From the NCBI RefSeq assembly GCF_030929505.1, contig NZ_JAVFVV010000004.1, forward strand, positions 248,001-312,000: a stretch of DNA of 64,000 bases. Direction: 5' to 3'. Origin of the DNA: Mesorhizobium sp. LHD-90. GTDB lineage: Bacteria > Pseudomonadota > Alphaproteobacteria > Rhizobiales > Rhizobiaceae. This document shows, piece after piece, positions 27,588-36,525 of the stretch. Position 1 is the stretch's first letter. Each line of letters starts with the position of its first letter. A program made the translations under genes and the position numbers. The notes beneath the pieces are model-generated. The model was not told the DNA's origin and searched no databases. It was given only the letters and a program-made list of their open reading frames with translations.

Positions 27588-28691
27588 ATGCGCATAACCA
27601 GGATCGAGACCTTTTCGACCCAATCCATCGGCTTCGTGCGCATCACCGCCGAGGACGGCAGCCAGGGCTGGGGCCAGGTCTCGACCTACAATTCCGACAT
27701 CACCTCCACCGTCCTGCACCGGCAGGTCGCACCTTATGTACTCGGCGCGGAATTCGACGATATCGACAAATTGACCGACAAGGTGATCGCGCGCGAGCAC
27801 AAGTTTCCGGGCTCCTACATGAAGCGGGCGCTGGGCGGGTTCGATACCGCGATCTGGGACCTTCGCGGCAAACAGGCGGGGCTGCCCGTGGTCAGCCTGC
27901 TCGGCGGCACGCCGGGGCGGCTGCGCGCCTACGCCTCCTCAATGAAACGCGACATCACGCCGGCTCAGGAGGCAGAGCGGTTCAGGCGGCTGCGCGACGA
28001 ATTCGGTTTCGACGCCTTCAAGTTCCGTGTCGCGGCCGAATACGGCCACGACGTCGACGAGTGGCCCGGCCGCACCGAGGAGATCGTTCCTGCCATCCGC
28101 AAGGCGCTGGGCGATGGGGTGGCGCTGCTGGTCGACGCCAATTCCGGCTTCTCGCCGAAGCGCGCCATCGAGGTCGGCAGGCTGTTGCAGGATCACGGCG
28201 TCGAGCATTTCGAGGAGCCGTGCCTCTATTGGGAACTCGCGCAGACCAAGGAGGTCGCCGACGCGCTGGATATCGCGGTGACCGGCGGCGAGCAGGACTG
28301 CGAGATCGCGACCTGGCGGCACATGATCGACATGCGCGCCGTCGACATCGTGCAGCCCGACATCCTCTATCTCGGCGGCATCAGCCGCACCCTGCGCGTC
28401 TGCCGCATGGCGCAGGCCGCCGGCCTGCCGGTCACGCCGCATGCCGCGAACTGGGGGCTGGTGACGCTGTTCACCATGCATCTGCTGCGCGCCATCGAGG
28501 GCGCCGGCAAATACCTGGAATTCTCCATCGAGGGCCCGGACTATTATCCGTGGCAATACGGATTGTTCCGCAAGTTCCCCTATGAGGTTGTCGACGGCCA
28601 CGTGACCGTCTCCGGCGAACCCGGCTGGGGCGTCGAGGTCGATCCGGAATGGCTGGCGAGATCCCGCTATCAGGCAAGCGAGTTTTCATGA
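27588..28691 (+). CDS. Enolase-superfamily dehydratase/racemase
   Basis: A 367-residue mandelate-racemase-type enzyme starting MRITRIETFSTQSIGFVRI at 27588 (in-frame codons back to 27456 lie in the regulator overlap). Second-strand FKFRV, then Mg2+ ligands D in LLVDANSGF, E in HFEEPCLYWEL and E in TGGEQDCE, and His in VTPHAANWG. This third enolase-superfamily member differs in motif detail from the others, so its substrate differs. It overlaps the aldehyde dehydrogenase by ATGA, suggesting an acid-sugar or hydroxyacid route whose product is oxidised further. Confidence 0.85.
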   Translation: MRITRIETFSTQSIGFVRITAEDGSQGWGQVSTYNSDITSTVLHRQVAPYVLGAEFDDIDKLTDKVIAREHKFPGSYMKRALGGFDTAIWDLRGKQAGLPVVSLLGGTPGRLRAYASSMKRDITPAQEAERFRRLRDEFGFDAFKFRVAAEYGHDVDEWPGRTEEIVPAIRKALGDGVALLVDANSGFSPKRAIEVGRLLQDHGVEHFEEPCLYWELAQTKEVADALDIAVTGGEQDCEIATWRHMIDMRAVDIVQPDILYLGGISRTLRVCRMAQAAGLPVTPHAANWGLVTLFTMHLLRAIEGAGKYLEFSIEGPDYYPWQYGLFRKFPYEVVDGHVTVSGEPGWGVEVDPEWLARSRYQASEFS

Positions 28692-30178
28692 GTGAAGACA
28701 ACCTGCTGCGCGACGTACTGCGCTCCGGCGTGCTGGCGGATCTTCCCGACAGGCATTTCATCGACGGTGCTTGGCGGCCCGCTTCGGGTGGCGGCGTGAT
28801 GGAAAGTTTCGACCCCGGCCGCGCCAGCCCGCATGCCGTTTTCGCGGCGGGCGACGAGGAGGACGTGGCGGCTGCCGTCGCTGCCGCCAAGCGCGCCGGC
28901 GAGGGCGCCTGGAAAAAGGCCCTGCCGCGCGAGCGCGGGCGCATCCTGTCGCGCACCGCGGAACTGATCCGCCAAAATAGCGAACGGCTCGCCATCGCCG
29001 AGGTGCTGGACAGCGGCAAGACCATTTCGGAAGCACGCGGCGACGTGGCGGGAGCCGCCCGCTGCTTCGATTATTATGCCGGCGCGGCGGACAAGAACGA
29101 AGGAAAGAGCTTTCCGCTCGGCGAGGATTATTCGTCCTTCTCGCTCAACGAACCGGTCGGCGTCACCGCCCACATCGTCCCGTGGAACTATCCGCTTTCC
29201 ACGGCGGCGCGCAGCGTCGCGCCGGCGCTCGCCGCCGGCTGCACGGCGGTGGTGAAGCCCGCCGAGCAGACACCGATGACGGCGCTGATGCTGGCGGAAC
29301 TGCTGCACATGGCCGGTCTGCCGGCGGGCGTGTGCAACGTGGTGACCGGCACGGGCTCCGCGGCCGGCGCGCCGCTTGCAGCGCATCCGGATATCAGCCA
29401 CATCACGTTCACCGGCTCCACCGCGACCGGCATGGGCGTCATGCAGGCCGCGGCCCGCAACGTCGCCTCGGTCACGCTGGAACTCGGCGGCAAATCGCCG
29501 AATGTAGTGCTCGCCGACGCCGACCTCGACCTGGCGCTGGACAATGTCGTGGGCGCCATCTTCGAGAATGCCGGCCAGATCTGCTCGGCCGGGTCGCGGC
29601 TGGTGATCGAGCGTTCGATCCATGCCGAGTTTATCGAGCGCCTGGTCCGGCGTGCCCAAGACCTGCGCATGGGGCACGGCCTGTCGGAAACCGTGAATTT
29701 CGGCGCCATTAACTCCGCCGGGCATCTTGCGAAGATATCGTCCTACCTTGATGGAGCGAGGGCGCGCGGGCTCACTGTGGCGACCGGCGGCAACGTCGCG
29801 GCCGATCCGGCCACCGGAAAGGGCTGGTTCTTCGAGCCGACGGTGATCGACGATCTCGCGTGGGACGATCCGGTGGTGCAGGAGGAGATTTTCGGTCCCG
29901 TGCTGGCGGTGCAGGTGGTCGACGATTTCGACGAGGCGGTGGCGGCCGCCAACTGCACGCGCTACGCGCTGGTCGCGGGCATCTTTACTCGCGACCTATC
30001 CCGGGCGCACCGCTTCGCCCGCGCCGTCGACGCCGGCCAGGTCTACGTCAACGAATATTTCGCCGGCGGCATCGAGACACCGTTCGGCGGCAACCGCAAA
30101 TCCGGGATCGGCCGGGAGAAGGGCCTCGTCGCGGTGCATAGCTATTGCAAGGTGAAGTCGGTCACCGTCAGGATTTGA
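28688..30178 (+). CDS. NAD(P)-dependent aldehyde dehydrogenase
   Basis: A 496-residue ALDH. The catalytic Cys is in ENAGQICSAGSR, the general base Glu in TLELGGKSPNVV, the cofactor motif in FTGSTATG, and PWNYPL near residue 165. The start 28688 lies inside the stop of the dehydratase gene. Betaine-aldehyde and sulfo- or sugar-aldehyde dehydrogenases share this pattern. In context it oxidises the aldehyde product of the preceding enzyme, possibly a sulfonated one given xsc next door (inference). Convergent with xsc, 13 bp apart. Confidence 0.9.
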   Translation: MSEDNLLRDVLRSGVLADLPDRHFIDGAWRPASGGGVMESFDPGRASPHAVFAAGDEEDVAAAVAAAKRAGEGAWKKALPRERGRILSRTAELIRQNSERLAIAEVLDSGKTISEARGDVAGAARCFDYYAGAADKNEGKSFPLGEDYSSFSLNEPVGVTAHIVPWNYPLSTAARSVAPALAAGCTAVVKPAEQTPMTALMLAELLHMAGLPAGVCNVVTGTGSAAGAPLAAHPDISHITFTGSTATGMGVMQAAARNVASVTLELGGKSPNVVLADADLDLALDNVVGAIFENAGQICSAGSRLVIERSIHAEFIERLVRRAQDLRMGHGLSETVNFGAINSAGHLAKISSYLDGARARGLTVATGGNVAADPATGKGWFFEPTVIDDLAWDDPVVQEEIFGPVLAVQVVDDFDEAVAAANCTRYALVAGIFTRDLSRAHRFARAVDAGQVYVNEYFAGGIETPFGGNRKSGIGREKGLVAVHSYCKVKSVTVRI

Positions 30179-30190
30179 CGCCGGCCGAAG

Positions 30191-31969
30191 TCACCCTGCG
30201 CGCTGCCGCCTCATGTCTCCCGGTTCGATGCCCGCTACCACCACCGGCGCCTTCATGGCGTCGCGCCGGAAAGGCTCGCCGAGTTCCTGGTTGAGGATCA
30301 CTTCGATGAAGGTCGTGACCTTGTCCTTCATCTGCGCCTCGACGGCCACGCGCAGCGCCTCGGTCAGCGCCTCCATGCTGCGCACCTGAACGCCCTTCAG
30401 CCCGCAGGCCTCGGCGATCCTGGCATATTGCACGTCGGGAGAAAGTTCGGTGCCGACAAAATTGTCGTCATACCAGAGCGTGGTGTTGCGTTTCTCGGCG
30501 CCCCACTGGAAATTGCGGAAGACCACCATGGTGATCGCCGGCCACGGATCGCGGCCGACCGCCGTCATCTCGTTCATCGAGATGCCGAAGGCGCCGTCGC
30601 CGGCGAAGCCTACCACCGGCACGTCAGGGCAGCCGATCTTGGCGCCGACGATCGCCGGAAAGCCGTAGCCGCACGGACCGAACAGGCCGGGCGCCAGGTA
30701 TTTGCGGCCCTTCTCGAAACTCGGATACGCGTTGCCGATGGCGCAGTTGTTGCCGATGTCGGAAGAGATGATCGCCTCCTTCGGCAGCGCCGCCTGGATG
30801 GCGCGCCAGGCCATGCGCGGCGACATCCTGTCCGGCTCCCTGTTGCGGGCGCGCTCGTTCCAGGTGGTGCCTGGGTCGTCGTCCTCGTGGTCCATGGACG
30901 AAAGCTGCTGCAGCCAGGCGGAGCGGGTACGGTGGATTTCCGCCTCGCGTTCGGCGCGGTCGGCCTGCCCGGCATGCGGCCCGAGCTGCCCGAGGATCTG
31001 TTCCGCCACCTGGCGCGCGTCACCCTGGATGGCGACGGTGACCTTCTTGGTCAGGCCGATGCGGTCGGCATTGATGTCGACTTGGATGATCTTCGCGGTC
31101 TTCGGCCAGTAGTCGATGCCGTAGCCCGGCAGCGTCGAGAACGGGTTGAGGCGCGTGCCGAGCGCCAGGACGACGTCCGCCTTGGCGATCAGTTGCATGG
31201 CGGCCTTGGAGCCGTTGTAGCCGAGTGGCCCGGCCGCCAGAGGGTGGCTGCCCGGAAAGGCGTCGTTGTGCTGGTAGCCGCAGCAGACCGGGGCCGCCAG
31301 TCGCTCGGCCAGACGCCGCGAGGCGTCGACGCCGTTGCCAAGCACCACGCCGGCGCCGTTGAGGATCACCGGGAATTTCGCCTCGGACAGCAGCTTCGCC
31401 GCCTCGGCGATCGCCGCCGCGCCGCCGGCGGGGCGCTCCAGCCGCACGACCTGCGGCAGCTCGATATCGACGACTTGCGTCCAGAAATCGCGCGGCACGT
31501 TGATCTGCGCCGGCGCCGAGCCGCGCCAGGCCTTTTCGATGACGCGGTTCAGCACCTCGGCGATGCGGGAGGGGTCGCGCACCTCCTCCTGGTAGCAGAC
31601 CATGTCCTTGAACAGGGCCATCTGCTCGATTTCCTGGAAGCCGCCCTGGCCGATGGTGCGGTTGGCAGCCTGCGGGGTCACCAGGAGCAGCGGCGAATGG
31701 TTCCAGTAGGCGGTCTTGACCGGCGTGACGAAATTGGTGATGCCCGGACCGTTCTGGGCGATCGCCATCGCCATCTTGCCGGTGGCGCGGGTAAAACCGT
31801 CGGCCATCATGCCGGCATTGCATTCATGCGCGCAGTCCCAGAAAGTGATGCCGGCCTTGGGGAAGAGGTCGGATACCGGCATCATCGCCGAACCGATGAT
31901 GCCGAAGGCATTGTCGATGCCGTGCATCTGCAGGACCTTGATGAAGGCCTCTTCGGTGGTCATTCTCAT
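30191..31969 (-). CDS. xsc: Sulfoacetaldehyde acetyltransferase
   Basis: A 592-residue thiamine-diphosphate enzyme that closely follows Xsc (EC 2.3.3.15) from MRMTTEEAFIKVLQMHG onward: AFGIIGSAMMPVSDLFPKAG, FWDCAHECNAGMMADGFTRA, QNGPGITNFVTPVKTAYWNH and GQGGFQEIEQM. The C-terminal half has the ThDP motif GDGAFGISMNEMTAVG. Xsc converts sulfoacetaldehyde and phosphate to acetyl phosphate and sulfite, the desulfonation step in taurine, isethionate and sulfolactate degradation. It is divergent from a Pot-type importer. No phosphotransacetylase, taurine dehydrogenase or taurine-pyruvate aminotransferase gene is next to it, so the upstream steps must come from elsewhere or be unusual. Confidence 0.9.
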   Translation of the reverse strand: MRMTTEEAFIKVLQMHGIDNAFGIIGSAMMPVSDLFPKAGITFWDCAHECNAGMMADGFTRATGKMAMAIAQNGPGITNFVTPVKTAYWNHSPLLLVTPQAANRTIGQGGFQEIEQMALFKDMVCYQEEVRDPSRIAEVLNRVIEKAWRGSAPAQINVPRDFWTQVVDIELPQVVRLERPAGGAAAIAEAAKLLSEAKFPVILNGAGVVLGNGVDASRRLAERLAAPVCCGYQHNDAFPGSHPLAAGPLGYNGSKAAMQLIAKADVVLALGTRLNPFSTLPGYGIDYWPKTAKIIQVDINADRIGLTKKVTVAIQGDARQVAEQILGQLGPHAGQADRAEREAEIHRTRSAWLQQLSSMDHEDDDPGTTWNERARNREPDRMSPRMAWRAIQAALPKEAIISSDIGNNCAIGNAYPSFEKGRKYLAPGLFGPCGYGFPAIVGAKIGCPDVPVVGFAGDGAFGISMNEMTAVGRDPWPAITMVVFRNFQWGAEKRNTTLWYDDNFVGTELSPDVQYARIAEACGLKGVQVRSMEALTEALRVAVEAQMKDKVTTFIEVILNQELGEPFRRDAMKAPVVVAGIEPGDMRRQRAG

Positions 31970-32100
31970 GTGGCGTGTCTCCCCTTCGCCTGTCTTTTCG
32001 CCGCCCGCAAGCCGTGGCCTGCCGGCGCCCGTTGCTACAGCTATTCATACGGACTTTGAAGCGTCCAGCCACTTTCGGAAATGTGCCAGATGCGCTCGAT

Positions 32101-32140
32101 TGACATTGCGAGTGGTCTGTCATTTTGTTGAGAATGGCAG
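32101..32140. promoter_or_regulatory. Inverted-repeat region between xsc and the Pot-type importer
   Basis: The 353-bp gap 31970-32322 holds TGACA-N12-TGTCA (32101-32122) and, overlapping it, CTGTCATT-N8-AATGGCAG (one mismatch; 32117-32140). These clustered repeats in a divergent promoter region are a plausible regulator site for both transcripts. Nothing else recognisable is in this gap. Confidence 0.35.
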
Positions 32141-32322
32141 TGTCTGTAGGGAAGGTCCCTCACCAGACTGTCGAATGGCAAGCTTCGCCGGCTCGCAGGG
32201 GAGCGTCACCGCGCCGTTATCCGACGGCGCCATAACAAAAACGCCAAGGGGACTTCGCGTTACCCGGCCGGCCGGCCTTACGAAGCACAACCGGACCTAG
32301 AAAACCGAATGGGAGAATTCAC

Positions 32323-33450
32323 GTGATCAAGCTTATCAAACCGCTAAGCCGCCGTACGTTTCTGCAGGCCACGGCCGCGGGCGCCGGCCTTCTGGCCGCG
32401 CCGGCCATCATTTCCAGCAAGGCGCTCGCTTCCTCGGGCGAAGTGAACTTCACCGGCTGGGCCGGTTATCCGAAGCTCGCAGAGGTGGTGTTCCCGGCCT
32501 TCACCAAGGCAACCGGCATCAAGGTCAACTTCACCGAACTCCCCGACCAGGACGCCATGTTCGCGCAGGCCAAGGTCGCCGTCGAAGCCGGCGGCATCGA
32601 CGTGATCGAGCCGACGATCGACCGCTGGGGCGGCTGGAACGCCAACGGCCTGCTGCAGTCGCTCGATGAATCCAAGCTGGCGATGGGCAACTATCTGCCC
32701 GGCCTCGCCGATGGCGCGGCGGGCGAACGCTCGCGCCTCGACGGCAAGCTCTACTACGTGCCGTCGAACTGGGGCACCGAGGCGCTGGTCGCCAACGACG
32801 CCAACGCCAAACTGTCGTCGCCGCCGTCGCTGGGCGACCTGTTCAGCGCCGACAACCAGGTGGTGCTGCGTCCGCACTCGACGCTCGCCGCCATGGGCCG
32901 TTATCTCGACGCGCAGGGCAAGCTGCCGCGTCCGTGGATCGACGGCTATTCCGACATGGGCGCCATGGTGCAGCTCTGGGACATCGCGCTGGCCGAGGCG
33001 ATCAAGGCCAAGGGCAACGTCGTCCAGTGGTGGTCGGGCGAGAACGAGGCCAATGCCGGCTTCACCGCCAACGGCGCGACGCTCGGCCTGTGCTGGGATT
33101 CGACCGGCTACAACCTGCGCAAGGACGGCTACAAATACGTCGCTCCGACCGAAGGCGCCTTCGCCTGGCACCAGGGCTTCGTGATGATGAAGAACGCCAA
33201 GAACGTCGAGCAGGGTCTCGAGTTCATGAAGTTCGTGTCCACGCCGGAGGGCGCGGCCGGCTGGGCCACGGCCTTCTCGTCGAACCCGGTGGGCAAGGGC
33301 GCGGCCGATCTCATGGATCCGGACGTGAAGGCCTATTACAACGGCACCTTCAACGACGAGGCGCTGTCGAAGCTGTGGTGGTGGCCGGAGCAGACCGCCG
33401 AGTTCATCTCCAAGCGCGGCGAATACGCGGACAAGTACAGGGCTGCCTGA
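32323..33450 (+). CDS. Tat-exported ABC substrate-binding protein (PotD/polyamine type)
   Basis: A 375-residue binding protein with a twin-arginine signal (PLSRRTFLQ, hydrophobic AAGAGLLAAPAII, cleavage near KALAS), so it is exported folded. The mature part (VNFTGWAGYPKLAEVVFPAF, FVSTPEGAAGW near the end) belongs to the spermidine/putrescine-binding PotD group, which also carries many other small cationic or zwitterionic ligands. GTG start with GGAGAA upstream. Its position divergent from xsc suggests a sulfonated or amino-sulfonate ligand, an inference. Confidence 0.88.
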   Translation: MIKLIKPLSRRTFLQATAAGAGLLAAPAIISSKALASSGEVNFTGWAGYPKLAEVVFPAFTKATGIKVNFTELPDQDAMFAQAKVAVEAGGIDVIEPTIDRWGGWNANGLLQSLDESKLAMGNYLPGLADGAAGERSRLDGKLYYVPSNWGTEALVANDANAKLSSPPSLGDLFSADNQVVLRPHSTLAAMGRYLDAQGKLPRPWIDGYSDMGAMVQLWDIALAEAIKAKGNVVQWWSGENEANAGFTANGATLGLCWDSTGYNLRKDGYKYVAPTEGAFAWHQGFVMMKNAKNVEQGLEFMKFVSTPEGAAGWATAFSSNPVGKGAADLMDPDVKAYYNGTFNDEALSKLWWWPEQTAEFISKRGEYADKYRAA

Positions 33451-33468
33451 CCGGCGAGCCTGCGGAAG

Positions 33469-33496
33469 CCGCCGGATTCAGGACGCGATCCGGCGG
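33469..33496 (+). promoter_or_regulatory. Intercistronic hairpin after PotD-like gene
   Basis: A perfect 9-bp stem CCGCCGGAT / ATCCGGCGG with a 10-nt loop follows the binding protein stop by 18 bp, then TTTC. It may stabilise the upstream message or partially terminate, as at 19075 and 5013. Confidence 0.6.
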
Positions 33497-33590
33497 TTTC
33501 ATGTTGCACCGCGAAATGGTTCCGCGCTAGCGTGGCCGGCAATGATGACAGCGGGCACAAGCTCGCGGCTACAGAGGGATGCGCGCACGC

Positions 33591-34670
33591 ATGAGCGCGG
33601 GTGTTGAGCTCGACGACGTGAGCTGCGACTTCGGCCGTTTTCGCGCCGTCGACCATGTGAATGTTTCCATACGACCGGGCGAGTTCTTCTCGTTCCTCGG
33701 CCCGTCGGGCTGCGGCAAGACGACGATCCTGCGCATGATCTCAGGGTTCCAGGAGCCGTCCGAAGGCGCCATCCGCATCGGCGGCAAGGACATGCGCGGC
33801 CAGCGCGCCAACCAGCGGCCGACCGCCCTGATCTTCCAGAACCTGGCGCTGTTCCCGCTGATGCCGGTCTGGGAGAACATCGCCTTCGGCCTGGAGGTGC
33901 GCGGCGAGGACAAGGTCAGGCGGCGCGCCCGGGCGGAGGAATTGCTGCGGCTGGTCGACCTGCCCGGCGCGGCCGACAAGATGATCGGCCAGCTTTCCGG
34001 CGGCCAGAAACAGCGTGTCGCCATCGCCCGCGCGCTTGCCGTAGAACCCTCGGTCATGCTGCTCGACGAGCCGCTGTCGGCGCTCGACCTGAAGCTGCGT
34101 CAGCATATGCGCGCCGAGTTGCGCGGCATCCAGAAACGCACGGGCGTCACCTTCATCTACATCACCCACGACCAGGGCGAGGCGCTCGCCATGTCGGACC
34201 GCGTCGGGGTCATGAGCCAGGGCCGCCTGCAGCAGGTCGCCGACCCGCGCGAGATCTACAACAATCCGGTGAACGGCTTCGTCGCCGGCTTCGTCGGCGA
34301 AATGAACAGGCTGACGGGCGAAGTCGGCCAGGTCGCCAACGGTCATGCCGTCTTCGGGACACCGCACGGCACTTTCCGTGCCCGGCTGGCGCCTGGTGTG
34401 AACGGAGCGCCGGTCAAGCTTTATGTCAGGCCGGAGCACATGGTGCTTTCGCAGGATGGCGGCAGCGAGAACTCGGTGCCGGTCACCATCGGCGACATCG
34501 CGTTCGAGGGAAATTTCATCACCGTGTCGGCGACGGCGGACACGGGCGCGGATCTGACCGCCGAAGTGCGCAACGACGGCATCGGCAAACTGCCTGACCG
34601 CGGCGCCAAGCTGTTCATGCACTTCGACGCCGACCGCGCGATCATCCTGCCCGACGAGTCGAAGGCCTGA
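33591..34670 (+). CDS. Polyamine-type ABC transporter ATPase (PotA-like)
   Basis: A 359-residue ATPase: Walker A GPSGCGKTT, LSGGQKQRVAIARAL, LLDEPLSALDLKLR, switch His in YITHDQGEALAMSDR, and a TOBE-type C-terminal domain (LYVRPEHMVL). Two ATGs are possible, 33579 and 33591. The ribosome site AGAGGG ends at 33578, too close to the first, so 33591 is preferred. It precedes its two permeases by 4 bp and forms one operon with the binding protein. Confidence 0.9.
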   Translation: MSAGVELDDVSCDFGRFRAVDHVNVSIRPGEFFSFLGPSGCGKTTILRMISGFQEPSEGAIRIGGKDMRGQRANQRPTALIFQNLALFPLMPVWENIAFGLEVRGEDKVRRRARAEELLRLVDLPGAADKMIGQLSGGQKQRVAIARALAVEPSVMLLDEPLSALDLKLRQHMRAELRGIQKRTGVTFIYITHDQGEALAMSDRVGVMSQGRLQQVADPREIYNNPVNGFVAGFVGEMNRLTGEVGQVANGHAVFGTPHGTFRARLAPGVNGAPVKLYVRPEHMVLSQDGGSENSVPVTIGDIAFEGNFITVSATADTGADLTAEVRNDGIGKLPDRGAKLFMHFDADRAIILPDESKA

Positions 34671-34674
34671 CGCG

Positions 34675-35610
34675 ATGCAGGACCTGCTCCGGCGCTACGG
34701 CGCGACGCTGACCGGGGCCTTCGTCGTGCTGACCGCCTTCTGGCTGCTGGCGCTGGTGATCCTGCCGAACGTCACGCTGTTCGAATCGTCCTTCCGCTAC
34801 TATCTGCCGGTCGTCGACATCGGCGGGCCGAAGGATGTTTACACGCTCGCCAACTACCAGAAATTCATCAACAATCCGGTCGAGACCTCGTTTCTTGGCA
34901 TCCCCTTCACGATGCCGATCCACATGATCACCTTCTTCAACACGGTGATCTTTTCGGCGATCGTGACGGTGATCACCTTCGTGCTCAGCTACCCGCTGGC
35001 CTACTATCTCGCCAAGATGGTGTCGCCCGCTTCGCTGCCGACGCTCATCCTGCTGCTGTTCATTCCGCTGTGGGTATCGGAAGCGCTGCGCGCCTTCGCC
35101 TGGTACATCATCCTCACCTTCAACGGCCCGCTCAATTCCTCGCTGGTGGGCCTGGGGCTGCTCGACAGCCCGATCCGCTGGCAGAACGGCGTGGTGACCG
35201 CCTACGATGCGATCGTCATCGGCCTTGTCTACACCTACGTGCTGTTCATGGTGTTCCCGATCTACGGGTCGATCCAGTCGCTGGACCGCAACCAGATCGA
35301 GGCGGCTGAGGATCTCGGCGCCAAATGGTGGCAGACCCACTGGCGGGTCGTGCTGCCGCACGCCAAGCCGGGCATCGCCTCGGGCTGCGTGATGGTGTTC
35401 ATGCTGTCGGCCGGGTCGCTTCTGGTGCCGACCGTGTTGCCGTCGACAAGGTCCAACTGGTTCACCCAGACCATCCAGGTACTGATGCTGGAGAGCCAGG
35501 ACTGGAATTCCGGCGCCGCCTATTCCTTCCTCTACATCCTGCTTTGCACGGTCGTCGTGACGCTGGTCATGTGGCTGTTCAAGGTCAAGCTCAGCGACAT
35601 CGCGAAGTAG
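34675..35610 (+). CDS. ABC transporter permease (PotB-like)
   Basis: A 311-residue permease with an N-terminal membrane segment (TLTGAFVVLTAFWLLALVIL), a large periplasmic loop and an EAA loop reading IEAAEDLGAKWWQTHWRVVLPHAKPG, typical of PotB/PotH proteins. Nine bases separate it from the next permease. Confidence 0.9.
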   Translation: MQDLLRRYGATLTGAFVVLTAFWLLALVILPNVTLFESSFRYYLPVVDIGGPKDVYTLANYQKFINNPVETSFLGIPFTMPIHMITFFNTVIFSAIVTVITFVLSYPLAYYLAKMVSPASLPTLILLLFIPLWVSEALRAFAWYIILTFNGPLNSSLVGLGLLDSPIRWQNGVVTAYDAIVIGLVYTYVLFMVFPIYGSIQSLDRNQIEAAEDLGAKWWQTHWRVVLPHAKPGIASGCVMVFMLSAGSLLVPTVLPSTRSNWFTQTIQVLMLESQDWNSGAAYSFLYILLCTVVVTLVMWLFKVKLSDIAK

Positions 35611-35619
35611 GGGGCGGGG

Positions 35620-36465
35620 ATGCACAGGAAGCGCAACCTGCTCGGCCACCTCTATATGGGGGCCTTCCTGTTCTACCTGTTCGTGCCGCTCGCCATCATG
35701 GGCGGCGCGGCCTTCAATGACAGCCGGCTGCCGTCCGTCTATCCGTGGAAAGGCTGGACCGGACGGTGGTTCGCCGAACTGTTCGCCGACCAGGTGATGT
35801 GGACGTCGTTCATCAACACGATCCTGGTCGCGCTGGCCGTCGTCGCGTTGGCCGTGCCGCTCGGCACGGCCGGCGCGATCCTGATCAACTCGATCTCGGG
35901 CAAGGTGCGCGGCGCGCTCTACGGGCTGATGGTCGCGCCCATCCTGATGCCGGGAGCGGTGATCGGCATCTCGACGCTGCTGTTCTGGAACCATGCGAAC
36001 GTTCCACCAGGGCTGCACCTGTCGGTGTTCGGGCAGGTGAGCTACATCGCCGCCTTCGTGATGCTGCTGGTGTTGGCACGGCTGCAAAGTTTCGATCCGG
36101 CGCTGGAGGAGGCGGCGCTGGACCTGGGCGCCAGCCACGGCCAGGTGCTGCGCCGCATCCTGCTGCCGCACCTCGCGCCCGCGCTGGGCGCCGGCGCGGC
36201 CATCGCGTTTTTCCAGTCGATCGAAAATTTCAACGTGACGCTGTTCACGCGTGGCACGTCGAACACGCTGACGGTCTATGTCTTCTCGAAGGTCCGCAGC
36301 GGCATCACGCCGACCATCAACGCCCTGGCGCTGATACTGATCAGCGTGACCATCGTCTGCGCGATCTGGTACGAGATCGCGCGCCGCCGGGCGGAGAGAC
36401 GGGCGTTGCTGCTCGAACGCACCGCCACGCTCGAAAGCGCCGCGATGCTCGAAAGCGCCGCGTAA
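35620..36465 (+). CDS. ABC transporter permease (PotC-like)
   Basis: A 281-residue permease with the EAA loop LEEAALDLGASHGQVLRRILLPHLAPA, characteristic of PotC/PotI. The C-terminal tail ends in an exact two-copy peptide repeat (TLESAA-MLESAA) made by an 18-bp tandem duplication (36427-36444 and 36445-36462, one base different) right before the stop. Last gene of the importer operon; convergent with the SDR gene. Confidence 0.9.
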   Translation: MHRKRNLLGHLYMGAFLFYLFVPLAIMGGAAFNDSRLPSVYPWKGWTGRWFAELFADQVMWTSFINTILVALAVVALAVPLGTAGAILINSISGKVRGALYGLMVAPILMPGAVIGISTLLFWNHANVPPGLHLSVFGQVSYIAAFVMLLVLARLQSFDPALEEAALDLGASHGQVLRRILLPHLAPALGAGAAIAFFQSIENFNVTLFTRGTSNTLTVYVFSKVRSGITPTINALALILISVTIVCAIWYEIARRRAERRALLLERTATLESAAMLESAA

Positions 36466-36525
36466 CCGGCGTTCCGGGCATCGTGCGGATACCGTTGGCG
36501 CCGTTCAGCGCGTCGTTGCCCCGGC

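Noticed and set aside
34642-36171. 509-codon open frame on the minus strand
   Set aside because: His/Gln/Arg-rich translation antisense to two permeases; not a gene.
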